DNA of 64,000 bases. Origin: Eulemur rufifrons. Lineage: Eukaryota; Chordata; Mammalia; Primates; Lemuridae. How positions within the stretch are numbered: position 1 is the first letter of the stretch; each line of letters begins with the position of its first letter. The translations under genes were made by a program, and so were the position numbers. The stretch covers positions 30,900,738-30,964,737 of the forward strand of contig NC_090996.1 in the NCBI RefSeq assembly GCF_041146395.1, read 5' to 3'. The notes under the pieces are model-generated. The model was not told the origin of the DNA. It saw only the letters and a list, made by a program, of their open reading frames with translations, and did no database searches. This document shows, piece by piece, positions 24,941 through 38,699 of the stretch.

Positions 24941-25130
24941 CAGCGTTTCTCAACCACAGCAAGTTTGACTTTGACCGTGATAACTCTTCCTTTGGGGGCT
25001 GTCCTGGGCATTGAGGGTGTTAGCAGCATCCTTCCACTCCACTCAACAGATGTCACAGCACCTCTCCATTCCTGCTGTGACAACCAGCAACATCTCTAGA
25101 CCCTGCAAATGTCCCCTGGTCTAGGACCAC
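24941..25130 (-). mobile_element. MER5A (hAT-Charlie MITE)
   Basis: It opens with CAGCGTTTCTCAACCACAG and contains GGGGGCTGTCCTGGGCATTG, TTAGCAGCATCC and CAAATGTCCCCTGG. These match the reverse MER5A consensus over its usual length of about 190 bp. Confidence 0.85.
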
Positions 25131-25934
25131 CACCTTCGAGGTATCCCTCTCTCCTGACTTGAGGGCTGCAGAAATATTCTAGTCAGAGCTCTCACAGAAG
25201 GACAAAGGGACTAGCTTTTTGGGATTGCCACCAATCAGTACTATATTTTCTTTTTCTGAGCATTCACCACCATTCCTTGATATTCACTAGGCAATACAAT
25301 GTCTACGCACAGAAGGACCAAACCAGCAATGGGAAACAAACCAATTTGCATTTTCCCCACTGAGGAGAAAGGAAGGCAAATGCCACTTTGGAAAAGTCCA
25401 ACTAAAACGCACCTTATCTCCAATTTCATTAACTCTTGAATGTTTGCATTTGACTCCACACCTAATTTTCTCTTCTCGGGCAAAAGGTTCATAAACCTTG
25501 AAGCGCAAGATATCCGGGGAGAGGAGCAAGACCACCCCAGTGATTTTTATGTAGGAAAAACCTCACGTCCCTCCGTGGAGGAATTCAAGGGGCGAATGTG
25601 GTCCAACCTCCTTAATAACCAGATGTTTGCAATCATCAGAAATACATCTTTGGCTGTAACCATTTCTCTGTTCTCCAGCATTCAGTCTCAAAGAGAATTT
25701 ACATAACAACATGTGACATGTAGAATGCTTAAAGGCACCAACCATGACAGGACAAATTACACTCATTTTTCAATACTCTTTGCAAGGTGCTCCACGGCAG
25801 GCGCGCGCCGGGCTGCATGCTGGGGCGGTTCTGGTGGGGAAGTCAAGACCATCATGCGCTCGCAAACAGCTCCGTGCCTCTGGGGAGGGAGGGCTGGTGC
25901 AGGGAGGCCCGCCCCGGGAGGCTGCCCCAACTTA

Positions 25935-26159
<225 letters not shown>

Positions 26160-26334
26160 CTAAGCGGGACCCCCGCCCCCTGCCTGGAGTCAGCGCAGAG
26201 GCCAAGGTGGGACTCCAGAGAGAATGGCTTAGTTAAGACAGTGGTGTCTTTGCCTAGGACACTATGGTACATGACAGACACAAATAATTCTTAACAACAG
26301 GAGAAAAGCTCACTGCAGAAACTTAAATTAAAAA

Positions 26335-26700
26335 AAAAGGTAGATAGATTACAAGGGGTACGTGCAATGTCTTCCCAACCACTATGTATGTACACGTGTT
26401 TATGTACGTATGTGAGTGCACAATATACACATGTGTATATGTATGTGTGTGTATATGAATGTGTGTGTGCAGGTATATACACATATTTATACCTGCGTGC
26501 TTATGCACGTATTTGTATATACATATACACACATTTCCACATGCTAGTAGTTATCTCAGGGGCCAAACTGCAGGAGCGTTAGTTTTTTTATTCATAGCTT
26601 TTCCCCTATCCCATTTGATTTTCCACATTTCCCTTTATGTACATATATTGTTTGTGAAAACTTTTAAGTATTCCTACAGGCACATGTTTGTGTCATAAGT
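26335..26700 (+). mobile_element. L1-type 3' end with internal TATG/GTGT repeats
   Basis: The GCTAGTAGTTATCTCAGGGG motif and the following T-rich TTCCACATTTCCC segment resemble the 3' UTR of old L1 elements. They are preceded by a TATGTGTG/GTATAC simple repeat (26385-26535). Confidence 0.5.
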
Positions 26701-26924
26701 GTACAAACCACACATGCCCTAAGAAAGAGATTACCAACATGTCACAAGGTCCTGAACCTCCTATGCAGCTTTTAAAAGCAAAGGCAACCACCAAAATTAC
26801 AAATAGAGAAGTATGGGAACTCTTAAAGAGTGTGTGTGTGTAGGGATTTCTTCCCTTGGGGATAATTCTCTGAGTAGGACAATGTGGTAAGGAGTCTGGG
26901 GAGAGGGGCGTGATTAAGTCTGAT

Positions 26925-27060
26925 AATTAACTCTGTTGCCTCTACCTGGGATGTCCTTGTCCCCACTGCATGTAAATCCTAACTCATCAGAGCCCCCGGA
27001 GGCCAGGGAACAAACCACTTTTGCCTCCAAGCTCCTTTTGTTTCTCTGAACCTCATAATG
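26925..27060 (+). mobile_element. L2 fragment
   Basis: TGCCTCTACCTGGGATGTCC then GCATGTAAATCCTAACTCATC fits the L2 consensus (TGCCTGGAATGCCCTTCCC ... AAATCCTACTCATC). Confidence 0.5.
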
Positions 27061-28159
27061 CTTTCACCACACTGGCCGTGGTTGTCCATCCACCCTGCAG
27101 CAGGCAGCGGTTCCAAACCCCATCCCATGGAGGGGGTGCTTTGCTGATAAAATGTGTTAGGGAAGCTGCTGTCCCAGGAGAGCCACAGTCAAGGTTCAGA
27201 AAGCCCTGCAGCAGAGGAAACTCTTTAGCTTAGGGGACCCAGCACACCCAAGCTTCCCGTTTCCAGACTGCTGCAGAATCCTTGACTTCTCGCAGGGTGC
27301 TATAGTTCCTATCTTGTTACATTGTCTCCACCCCCTATCCCAACTGGGAAGATGGGCGTGGCCCCTTCCTGCCGTCACCTGCAGGGGCAGAAGCTCTCCA
27401 CCTCCCACCTTCTCATTGCTCCAGAGTCCTTTCTATGCACACTAACACATGGACCCAGCTGAGGGTTGTGGAAGGAGCAAAAAAGGCAGAAAAGGACGTT
27501 GGAAGGAAAAATAAAAGCGAGCGTGAGAGACCCCAGAGCAGTCCTACTTATGAGGTGGTGGTGGTGGGGGGTGGCCCCAAAGTGGCCCAGGAGATCTAAG
27601 AATTACACCCACACCCATGGACAGAGTGTGTTTGTACCTACATGGTGGGCAGCGTTCCCCACAGAAGCCATCCCGAATTTCTCATGGAATTGTATGGGCT
27701 GGAGTAACACCCTTGAACCCAAAGTGAGGACCAACTGGCTATTATTATCTGGAATTCCGCGAGTGTTCCTGAACATCCTATAGCCATCCTGTAACTATGG
27801 GTTCCACCACACCTTCCTCTCACAATGTGGGTAAAAGTCAAGGACTGCAGAACCCAGCCAGAATGGTTCTCTCTTTCTGTTTGTATCTGAGAAGACCATC
27901 AAGGTTATTTTTAACTTTATTTGTATTGTTGTTAAAGACAAACAATACAGTTTTACTTAACTCTCTTGCCAGCCCCTAGCACCTGAGTTTCCTGGATCTG
28001 GCTTCAACCAGCAGGCTTGAATTTGCAGAAGGGTTCGGGTCTCTAATGGGGAAAGCAGGTAAGTCCTAATATCATAAAAGCCCACAAGTAATGAGATATG
28101 AGACATTTGCTCCAGGGCTGGGGAGGAAATGAATGGGAATGGCTTTGACTCCAGATCTA

Positions 28160-28450
28160 TCTTGCCACGGTTCAAATATTAAGTTTTCATAGGAACACCC
28201 TGGATTTCGAAATAAAGAAAATGAAAAATTCACAATCTGGCAGAGCAGCTGGCCGCCTGTGCGAGGAAGCACGGTAATTATGCTGACCCATTCATTATCA
28301 CCGGCTACAGCGCCGAGTGAGCGAGACAAGCTCCCTCTCAGCGACAAGCAGGTTTTACAATAATTCTTGGAGGATTTAGATGTTGAGATATAACATGAAA
28401 CAGAAGCTCAGCAATACAGCGAGAGGAGCGCGTGCTGTTAAAAGTGTAGA
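28160..28450. other. Candidate conserved non-coding element
   Basis: Repeat-free unique sequence with preserved CpGs and sites such as TTATGCTGACCCATTCATTA. The suspicion rests on style alone; no alignment was made. Confidence 0.25.
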
Positions 28451-28829
28451 GCCAGGCTTCCATTTTGTACCCTCTTTGTTACAGGGAGAGAATGTCTTTT
28501 CTGACGCAGGAAAAGGTGTTTACAAGACTTAACAGGGTGGCTCTTCGGGCTCCCCCAAGCAGAGCACATTAGGGGACTTCTTATTTTGTTAAAGGAATAA
28601 TAGGAAGGACTACAAATCACCTGCTGCCTTAAATAGCGCCTTCCCGGGAGGCCAAGTGCCCTTAGGCAAAACAAGGAGGTTTTTACAGATCGTTTTTGAG
28701 GCCAGAGACTTCATGGAGAAAGTGGATAGAGAACTCAAGTCTGGAAGGCAGATGGTTTTTCCAGCTATTCTTTTCTTGTTGTCAATCTAGCGCCAGTCAA
28801 GGGTCCCTTTGTGAAGTTTCTAGTTAGTT

Positions 28830-28950
28830 TCTGTCCTCTTTCCTCCCTCCCTGCCTCCTTCCCTTTCCTTCCTTCTCTCCCCCTCCCTTCATTCTTTTAT
28901 TCATCCCTTTCTTCATTTTCCATCATTTTTTGGATTTTTTTTTTTTTCCT
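28830..28950. repeat. Pyrimidine tract (CCTT)n and poly-T
   Basis: About 90 bp of almost pure C/T followed by a T13 run. On the transcript strand it is a purine tract. Confidence 0.85.
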
Positions 28951-29019
28951 GAAGAAGACCACCCTGATCCTCCCCTGGTGCATGTAAAAATTGAGTAGCT
29001 TGGATCACAGAAGTGGAGG

Positions 29020-29165
29020 ACTCTCGCTAGTGCTCGTATCCAAGCTCCGTGAGGGTGGTGGCTCCATCCATTCTGCTCATCGGTTAGCATGCCCGACTGG
29101 TACCCAGGAGGCATCGATCAGGAACCTGACTCCGTGCCTGAACACCCTGTCGGTTATTAACCGAT
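29020..29165 (+). mobile_element. Possible L2 3'-end fragment
   Basis: CAAGCTCCGTGAGGGTGGTGG resembles the L2 GTGAGCTCCTTGAGGGCAGGG motif, followed by a diverged tail. Confidence 0.35.
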
Positions 29166-31289
29166 GTTTGTCTCCTTCCTTCTGGGAGAACACAGGCCCT
29201 CTTCTTCACTGTCCTCATTCCGCAACACTGTTCTGTGTACAAAGTGGCCTGCCCAGAATGTGCAGATAACCAGTACTCAAGCAACGCAACTGGATCTCAG
29301 TCACAATCCCCAGAAAGATAATTTCTACTTTCAGCCTTTTAGCTGCAGCATTGGCCCAGTGAAACCAACCAGACTCAGGATGGGTATGATTCCAATGGAA
29401 GAGGAGACAGCTTGGATAAGTGTGTTGTACTTGGAATTATGGAGCCCTCAATTCACTGAATTTACTGCAGCACACTGTCAGGGTTTGAAAATACGTCTTA
29501 TTCTGGGGGAAAAGCAGGAATCAAACTTTTCCTCCAGACAGGTAATATCTACTAAAAGGTATTTGGTCATATCTCCCCCTCCATCCAGCCCTAGACAATG
29601 CTCTCTTACAACCCAGCAACAACAGTCCCCGAAGATGATATATATGTGCAACGAGGAACAACAGAAAATAACAATCTTCATAATTCCAAACTCATCTGAC
29701 TTGTAGCTGTGCCTTCTGTGTTCCTTCCCATTTCGATTAGAAAATATTTTTCCCTGGATGGCTGGTTTAGGCTAGCATGGCTTTCTTCTCATGCCACTAA
29801 GACAAATGGTCAATTTCAAGGACAAAAAAAGAAAAAAAAAATCCCCACAACTGTTTGTCAAACTTCCTTTAAACTCAAGATGGGATGGAAATAATGGATA
29901 CTTTTCTTACTCGCCTACTAGCTTCAGTGGTTTGTAGATGCTGGAGCAAAGTTAAATGCATATTTGAAACAATTACCTGGACAGATGATTCAGATACAAA
30001 TTAAACAAGACCAAAATGGGTTCACCCTGCCACCATGTATTAATAGAAAGAAAAGATCTTAATCATATGTTTACCTTATGGCATGAGACTTATCTTTTGT
30101 TGAGTATAAGTCATCATGTCATCTATCAGTAGCCTAGTTTAGGAGTTTGAATCCAGTTAGTGGGCAGTAAATGTTTAATAAAGCCAATGCAAAATGCCAA
30201 ATGGAAACTCACAAGGCCCTCTCCATTTCTGGAATCAATGTTAAATAAAATGTTTAAATCAATGTCAAAATAAAAGTCAAACCTGTCACCCTATCGAATA
30301 TTTGTAAATGCCTCTTTTTTAATTAAAGAGCAATGTTAGGCGGAAAGAAAGACATCAAATTATGAGTATTTCTGAACCCCAACACTGGAAGTTTGATTTT
30401 TTTTTCCTAGTTCAACTTCGGGTTAATAAACACGTAAACAGACCATCAATGAGGAACAATGGAAAGTATTCGGGTTGATTTGCAGATACAGTATAAATCC
30501 TTAGTTCTTGGCATGAAAGAGACGAGGAAGAAAAACACCCACAGGTTCATTATACTGAAAAGGTTCCCTTTTAAACCTTATCCAGCATGAATCAAAGTGA
30601 AAAATCTGGTATCACTGCAACAAAAATTGGATTTAGCTCATAAGCTAAAAATGAATTTCTCTCAAAGAAAACAGGATAAAGAGCTTTTGGAGCAAATACC
30701 AACTGAGCATCTTGTTGACACATAAACATTCCCAGCCCACCCACTCTCCCCCTTCAGCTAAGATTTATACCCAGAGTATATTCTGGGAAGGTTAGTGGGG
30801 TAGCCATTTCAGTTCTTGGAAATAAGGAGCTCTATACCGTGGAACTCAATGGAATGAAAACTTTAGGGATGTAACAAGAGGTACTGCTATGACGGGCTCA
30901 AGTATCCAGGCAAATCAACATTTTTAAACAGAAGACACGTGGGTGTATCAACCAGCCAAACGGGCCATTTTGCAAAGTGTCAAGTGCTTACTGCCTGTCT
31001 GCCCCTCAAAGACAAAGCCCCCACCTCCCACCTCAAACAAGCTCTGCATTCAATGTAGTTACAGTGACGAGGGAGCGTGCCTTCTCTCCCTCCATCTCTT
31101 TTACGAACATGGTGCTTACCTTAGAAAATAAACACAAATGAGATCATCTCACCAGCCCGGAAATCCCAAGAGAAGAAACACAAAACCAGTGGAAAATACT
31201 TGAGGGTTATAAACTGCATATTAAAGTTTTAGAGCTCTGGGAGAGATGGAAGAGTAGCAGATGCAAAACCCAACAGGGGGGCAGATTCT

Positions 31290-31700
31290 GCATCAAAGCC
31301 ATAAAAATATACAACCGCTTTAATGGGCAATTATTCTTTGCATTTGTGCGCTGGTTTGAATTTGCATGAGATTGCCAGATGCCCTGGAAAAGGTGTGCAT
31401 CCCAAGGGATGAGGGGCTCTCTCTTTGTCCCACTCCTCCTCTCCCCTTGCTCCATAACGACACCTTTCCCCATCCTTGGAAGGTTTTAAGACTGAGAGAT
31501 AGTCATGCTAATTTGGGGTGGAATTGTTCCGTGGGTAATTTATGGTAGGAAATATTCACTTACACGATTCTGGGGGTGCAGATGCACTTTCAACAGCAGG
31601 TTCACGGTTTTGCAGGATTCCCCTTGGGGGAACTCCCATTCCATGTGCTGAACCATAAATTAAGTAGTGGCGTAATAGGTAACATACCGAGAGGAAACAA
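31290..31700. other. Candidate conserved non-coding element
   Basis: Unique-looking segment with long low-divergence-style AT/GC mix, e.g. TAATGGGCAATTATTC and ATTTGCATGAGATTGCC; no repeat family recognised. Untested. Confidence 0.25.
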
Positions 31701-32379
31701 ACAGCCAGCCGCAGCGGCAGTTTCGGAGGCAGGGCATCGTGCAAGAAACATCACAGTGAAGACTCAAAAAATCCGATGATTTTTCCAAATGGCAAACTAC
31801 ACTGTCTCCTTTTATTCAAAATGGACCTCAAATAAAAGTGCCTCAAATTGGTTTATAACACAGGATTTACATACAAACTAGGTCACTCCCTTTAAATGGC
31901 ATTAAATTAAAAATTTAACATGATGGGGCATATTCAATTGTAACTCAAAGCAAAAGTGGGAAGGCTTTCAATTTTTTTTTTTAATCCAGTCATTTCAGCA
32001 TTGGGGGGAAAAGGGAAAGCAGAGTTCTATCCTTTCAGTCATTTACAAAAAAGAACAAAACGGCCACTTAATTTGTGGAATTTCTGGTTCTCAGATTCAC
32101 ATATATTTATCCCTGAAATGCACATTTGGGATCGACTCTTGTTTCTGTACAAAATGCATGTTGATATTAAATACTGCTGTTTAGAAGTGAATAAATCTAC
32201 ATTTTGGACAAACAGTTCCTTATAGGACATCCTCATTTGAAATGCATTGAATAGGAAAACAAAAATTTCTAATTAATGTACAAGTCTAATCACCATTCTC
32301 CACATGGAAGAGTAATTTTTCACTGTTCATTTGCTTGGTTTAATCTCAAAACTGACATAACAGAAACGCAATGTCCTAT

Positions 32380-32760
32380 AAATCTCCGCTCGTTTGTTTC
32401 TTTAATATTCATATTCCATTGAACTGCAGCTGCTTGTTGCTGCAGTCTATTACAACATGCAAAAGTGTCGATAAAAATATTATGAAAGGCAAGATGTGTT
32501 TCTTCCCGGCTGTGTGTGCCATTTATTTGGGGGAAGACAATAAATGGCTCGTGGATTGTCCCTCGGCCTGCTGCTTGGTGGGTGATTAGTGATTAATTAC
32601 CTTGCAGCAAATTGACATGGCACGAGGAAATTGACACAGCCCTGATTAATTAACTTTTTATGGGCGGCAGTTACTCACAAAACAGTGCGCACCATAATTG
32701 AATCTCTTTACATAACGTCATGGTACAAAAGTTTTAGTCAAATCCAAATTAGCCAGAAGT
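32380..32760. other. Candidate conserved non-coding element with homeodomain-like sites
   Basis: Repeat-free and dense in TAATTA/ATTAAT cores (TGATTAGTGATTAATTACC, CTGATTAATTAACTT), plus ACATAACGTCATGG resembling a CRE/AP-1 site. The style is that of deeply conserved developmental enhancers; conservation not checked. Confidence 0.35.
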
Positions 32761-32999
32761 TTCTAGACCGTTATAGGTCTGATTAGGATGTGTTGAAGGA
32801 AATTGGCAAGAATGTGAACTTGGAAGAGAAATGCACATTTTTGACGGGGAAAAAGATGGTGACACTGTACTGGACTGATTTGTCCAAGCCAGATTTATTG
32901 ATCTAAACCTCTACTTTGGCTAGACTCTGCGGGTGACACTAGCAGAGGCCAACATGTCCCATTTTTCTCTACTCTCACTCGCCTGCGTCTGAGTAGCTT

Positions 33000-33310
33000 C
33001 TGCAGGTCCTCTCTCCTGTGTCCAGTCTCTAAGGGTTAACTTGATTCCCGAATTCAGATCTTGGTGCCAATATCACTTCCTCTAAGGGATTGCCTCTCCA
33101 TCTGGTCTCACCTCTCCTGACTCCCACACGCGTCGCCATTACATTACCCGGTTGGTTTAGTTTTCCTTCATTTATCAGCTTCTTATCATCTTTCATTTCA
33201 ACGTCATCACACATCTCTCTGTTGGGATGTCCTGGGGACTGTATTTTGGTCACTACTGTGCCTCCAGCATCTCACAGATGACCTGGCACCAGGTACTCAT
33301 TGAAATGTAG
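33000..33310 (+). mobile_element. L2 fragment
   Basis: Ordered L2-like blocks: CACTTCCTCTAAGGGATTGCC, TTTATCAGCTTCTTATC, then ATCTCACAGATGACCTGGCA and ACCAGGTACTCATTGAAATG at the end. Confidence 0.5.
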
Positions 33311-33609
33311 ATTGATCACATGGTGAGAAGAACCCAGAAAGAACTGTAGTAACTAACTGAAACAACAGTAGTTCAATTACAGAAGAAAATGGGTGCTGGT
33401 TCTTAAACTGAGAGGCTTCCTAGGAAGGATGCAATATTCTAACAGAAACTTTGAGTTAGTGATGGGGTTCATGATGGGGGATCCTCGACCTCACTTGTCT
33501 AAAAACCCAAGCAGTGATAACTGGGGTAATCTAAGCAACAACTCCATTACAACTGGCAAAAGCCCAATCTCTGAAACTCCATTATCAGGTGGAGGAGATT
33601 CAACTGCAT

Positions 33610-33815
33610 GATGATAACTGCTCGCATTTACAAATACATGCTAATTGCCAGACCCACGGATTAACCCACTCAGTCCTCATAAAGCCATGTGGACCGTGAT
33701 TTCTGCCATCTTTGCTTTCCTGGGGCAGAGATGGAGGTCTGCAGAGCAGCTCAGATACTTGCCCCATGATTTGAACCCAGGCAGCCTGACACTAGAGCCT
33801 ATGATCCTATCTATG
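33610..33815 (-). mobile_element. MIR copy
   Basis: TTAACCCACTCAGTCCTCAT, CTTGCCCCATGATTTGAACC and CAGGCAGCCTGACACTAGAG follow the reverse MIR consensus. Confidence 0.65.
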
Positions 33816-34067
33816 ACCCCACACAAAGGTAGCCCCAGTCAGCTTTGGGAAAAAGCTACCTTTACTCTCTCTGTGCACCTTCAAGCCTCTCAATTTGGAG
33901 TCCCTCGTATTGCTTATACAAGCTGCTACATCACCTCCCTAGAGCCATCCCACACCTGAGACAGCCTGCCCCAATTCATCACGGACTGGGTTAATTTGCA
34001 GGGGAATCTGTTGACAAGTCTCCCAGAGATCTCAATATGCTCCTTGTTGGGAGCTAGGAGGAGACAT

Positions 34068-34090
34068 TGTGTGTGTGCGCACACGCGTGT
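34068..34090. repeat. Alternating purine-pyrimidine, Z-DNA-prone palindrome
   Basis: A strictly alternating 23-bp TG/CG/CA run with the perfect palindrome GTGTGTGCGCACAC at its centre. Confidence 0.8.
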
Positions 34091-37000
34091 CATTTCTTCT
34101 GTTATATATTTATGTTCTGAGCTTTCCAGACACCTGGAAAGGCTTTGCTCCTTTTCTGCTAACTGGATGTAGGCCATAGGGATCAGCACTGATTTATGTT
34201 CCTGATACGAGTCTAAAGGCCAGCTGTTTTCCTTCCCCACTGGGGCTGATCTTCACATCTGGATGCGAGCCAGGGGGGTCATATTCAATGCAAAAGGTTG
34301 GGAATGTAGACTCTACAGCAATAGTGAGCGGGGTTACATTAGTGTGGTGTCAGCAGAGGCCACAGTTGTACCCACAAACCTGATCACTGTCAAAATAATG
34401 AGCTCCTTATGACTAAATTCAACTAGAAATTTTGAATTTGGAAGATTAGAATGAGAAACTCATTTCAAAGTCTTGGAAGGTTTGCATAAGAAACTTCCAT
34501 AACACTTTGGGATGTTGCACTTTTTTCTGTATATAATCAATTTGTTCATACTGTCATCAAATATCACTTCACTCAATACTTTTTTAAAAAATAAAATAAA
34601 TGAGTCATCTAGGGAAAACCAAAAAACTCAATGCAATGAACACACAGGGATTTACTCTGAGCATTGAGTATCATGTTCCCAAAGCAGAAAGTTTTTCTAA
34701 CTTAAAAAACACGTTTAAAAAGCAACAATAGGAGCCGACACACTACTCATGCACATGAATATTTTTGATCATTTAAGGTCTTTGAGTGAAGACAGCAGCC
34801 TTGGTTTTAACCAATTGCCACGCTGTTCCTGCTTACCTCCTGAAGTTAGCTGTTGTCTCTTTTCTCCCAGGTTACAAACGGTCAGATTAATCCAACAGAC
34901 GTGTGGCACATATCACGGCTGCTGAGTGCCTGGTGATGTGCTTTTACTGTGCAGAACAGGTATCTGGGATCTCTCTATTCTCAGGTATTGACTATTCCCC
35001 CCGCAACCCAGGCAGGATTTTTGTAACATTTCATTCAGCAAAACGAGAATGAATCTTAATCTTGTAGTGTTTAACTTGGACCGCAAATGGCATTTGCAAA
35101 GGTGCTTTCTGTCCTTTGAAGGAGCATTGCAGACAGACAGAGCCCTGCAATGCTGAGATCTATTTTAATTTGGACGAAGCAATTCACTACACTCCGTTAG
35201 TTTAACAAAACCTGTGCTGGTGTCAATTTAGTTCCTCCCCAACCCCAGGAAGCCATGGGTGGGAAAAACCCCAAATAATTTATATAAATAATTACTTTAT
35301 CGAGTGCACATACACAGTAAAGTTTCAACTGTTAAATCATTCATGATCTATCTAACAGCTGGCTGAAACAGCAAGCTTGGTGAATTGCCTCTCCAGGTAG
35401 GAAGCAGGGCAAGTGAGATAAATTAGCTTCCTTATGCTGGGATGGATTTCCCATGGTTCTCTAGGGCTGCCGCAGCTCCTGAACCTGAGGTCCTCAGAGG
35501 GGGCTGGCGGTGGCTCACGGGATGGGTACACGATGCACACGCATTGTGCGTTTCAGTTCAAGCCATCTGTGGGGATAGCTGGTCTGTCAGTGTCTCAGAC
35601 TTAAAAAACAGAGTCTGGATCCTTTGGTCAACACACAAAGCCAACCTGGGGGACAGGTACTATCCAGACTTAGGGATCATCTGCCCAATATCCAAGCCAG
35701 AACCCCATATAGAACAGACTGAAAAAGCAATGACCCAGTGGTCTAGCCACTAGACTAATATAAACCTTCCAAACCAGCTTCCTTGGTGAACCTTTAAAAA
35801 TCCTGGACAAGATGGCGTTTAAGGAAGAAAAGGGAAAAGTAGCCATTTGAGAAGGCATCATGCCTCAAGAAGCCTGAAAGACTCTGCACAAACTCTCTCT
35901 CTTAATGCTCATGGGTAGGTGAATATTTATGGCTATTTACATCGCAAAGAGACTTGGCCACAATCAAAGCACTAGAGTACCCTGATAATTTACTCCCAGC
36001 TCTGCCTGAATCCAGCTTTTTTTTTTCCTCCGACTAAATCACATTGTAGCTTAGGGAGACCTTTGTAAAAATAGCAGGGATTAGGATTTGCCAGACAAAA
36101 AAAAGATCTTTAGGAAATGTTTCTGAGATCTCTGTAGCAAATGCTAAGGATGGGGATGATATATACCCACGGACTGTTGTGCCTATAGAGAGGGTTCTGC
36201 TATGTTTGTCTGTTTGCTTTTACACAAAAAGCAATTAGGCATCAAGAGCCTATGTTGCAGGCACACAGAACGCAAGGAGATGGATCTGAAAGACGTGGTG
36301 TGTTATTTGGTCCCGAAACTGCATTTTCTTAATGCTGCTCCCAAGTTCTTCGGCAGCAATAAATAGCTTTTGGCATGACAGTTCTTTTATATAAATGAAT
36401 GCATGATTTAAGAAAATGGTGTTTTTGGCATTCTTCGGGAAGCTAGTGTTTAAATTACTGGGTTTAAATGAACTATGTCAGGTTCTTTTTCCTTCCAAGG
36501 GAGGCAAGCCCAACTGCCTTACATGTGTCTTTGCACTGAGTGGGAGATTTGTTTCTGAAGAGAAATGAGGCAAGGGGAGGAGTGGCCACCTCTGTGCCTG
36601 GGGGCATTTTTATCCAAAAAGCATCCAGAATCCCTCCTCCAGCACTTGAATTATATGAGTGTCATCGGTTGCTGCTTCTCCTCTCCTAAGCTGCTGACTC
36701 CCAGCTCTGTAGACCCAGAGAGGGCTTGGCTCAATTTCCAGAGCTGGGTCCCCTAGGAACGTGCACCTGTTCCACTGCATCCAGCCACCCTCCTTTATTT
36801 TCCAGGAACTAAGCAGAACCTTCTCTTCGGCCCCTGCAACTTTCCTGTTCAGAGCTCTGAACACAGAACACGTTCGTCCCCGCCTACCCCATTTTAAATG
36901 CACGTTAGCTTGAGGAAACAAGTAAATGGCAGATGAGTGCTTAAAAAATAAACTCTCAGAATAAGCCTCTTAAACGACAGAAGGCTTTCTCTCTCGCCTC

Positions 37001-38165
37001 TGCCGAGGCCGGAGCAGGGTGGGCATTGTCAAGGGGTTAAACGTGAGAGCTGCACCAGCCAGTTGATCCTCTTAAGAAAACGTGAGCATTAAAAAAATAC
37101 ATTCTGTCATCGCTATCACAGGACTTGGGGTTTCCAGGGAATTCCCCCGGAACTGCCTCGCTGCCTTTAAGAAACATCTCATCTCGGCCTTGTTCTCTGG
37201 CTGTGTATGCACCAGAATCCCAGGGCAACATGGTTTATTGTTTTAATATCTGTCTGACACAAAGCAAACGCATCCTCCAGTGACTCCTTATCTGTCATAT
37301 GTATTTCTGTGAAAGAAATATCAAGACAAATAAGATGTTTGGGGGCACACCACGGGATGGTCGTTTTTGCAATTGGCAGCCTTTTGCAGAAGTGAGACCC
37401 CCATCTGAAAAAGACGAAAGCCGCTATTCTGCATTGAGATTAATAACCAAAGCGCTGAGAGCGAGCTAGACAGCAGCCACTTGAAATGTGGCTTCCTCTT
37501 TGCAGATGCTTCGTATGAAGAACTGGAGGACTTCAATCAGTCTTTGGGTTTTTTTTTCTTTTTTAAAAAAAAAAATTTCCTGAAATTGGTAAAAAGGAGG
37601 GAAAAAAAAAAAAAAAGGCCAAAGCAAAACAACAACAAAGTGGGCTATGATTATGACTCAGCCAAAGTAACCACTGCCATCAGTGGAAGAGTTGTGGTTA
37701 GTGGTGATGGGCGGGGATTGAAAATACAAATGCACCTGTTCTGAGGACCGGTATCCAGGTAGAATAATGGATTTAACATGGAGCTAGTAAAAGCCTCTTA
37801 AAATTTCTTTTGTTAATAAATCAGAGATGTGCTGGGCCATGGGGAAAGCTGGGCAGATGGGCCAAAGCAAAGAGATGATGCTTCAGTGATGGATAAAGAA
37901 TGGTTCTTGGAGTTCACCACCGGTGGGGTGGTAGCTGGACAACCATGCCCAATCGTGCATGACCCCTGTTCATTAAATCACACGTATGCTGTGATGGAGG
38001 CAACAGGCAGAACATGGCACCTAGCAGATGTCTCAGAAATCTCTCAATCCGTGGGTTCAATGCAGGAAATAGGAATTCAGTAGCCAAGTGAGTCTGTCTG
38101 TAGTGACAAATGATGGCAGAAGTAGTGATATTCTGCCCTTTCAAATCAGATGACAGCCTGACAAA

Positions 38166-38420
38166 GAGGTCGGTAAACTATGACCCTTGGGGCCACATCT
38201 GGCCTGCAGACGGTTTTTATAAACAAAGTTTTATTGGAACACAGTCACCCCTATTCATTTATATGCAGGTGTTACAGTCTATGGCTACATGTGTAGTAGT
38301 CTATGGCTATTTTGAAGCCACAACAGAGTTAAGTAGTTGCAACAGAGACCAGATAGCCTGTAGAGCTGCGTATACTATCTGGCCTTTTAAAGAACAATTT
38401 TTGCTAAGCCCTGGCCAGAC
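38166..38420 (+). mobile_element. hAT-like element, copy A of a four-copy family
   Basis: GGTAAACTATGACCC, AAAGTTTTATTGGAACACA (38225-38243) and TATCTGGCCTTTTAAAGAAC are shared in order with the copy at 54045-54372. The 19-nt block is identical between the two. Confidence 0.8.
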
Positions 38421-38699
38421 ATATTAGATAGGGAAAAAATTTCCTCTCCAGAAATCATGGGACGGGGAGGAGAAAGCAGAATCTTGGTGCAAATAGAGAT
38501 GCTGGGCACTGCTCAGAGGTTTTGCAGGGTCACTTCACGCTCAGCCATTCCTTGCAGCCCAGCATTGCAACACTTCAGCAGGGGGTGGGGGAGGGGGACA
38601 CCAAAAACTCCATAGTTACATGAAAAGGATACCCTTCTCCTGGTACATATTAAAGTAAGATGAAAGCATAAATATGATCTAGATACAGGGGTGCAAGTT

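Noticed and set aside
29164..29706. 180-codon plus-strand frame
   Set aside because: No family resemblance, no upstream promoter or splice signals seen, and it lies antisense inside an intron; the length is within chance expectation.
35810..35830. AAGATGGCG string resembling a YY1/Kozak-type site
   Set aside because: A single short match with no neighbouring promoter or exon; expected by chance.
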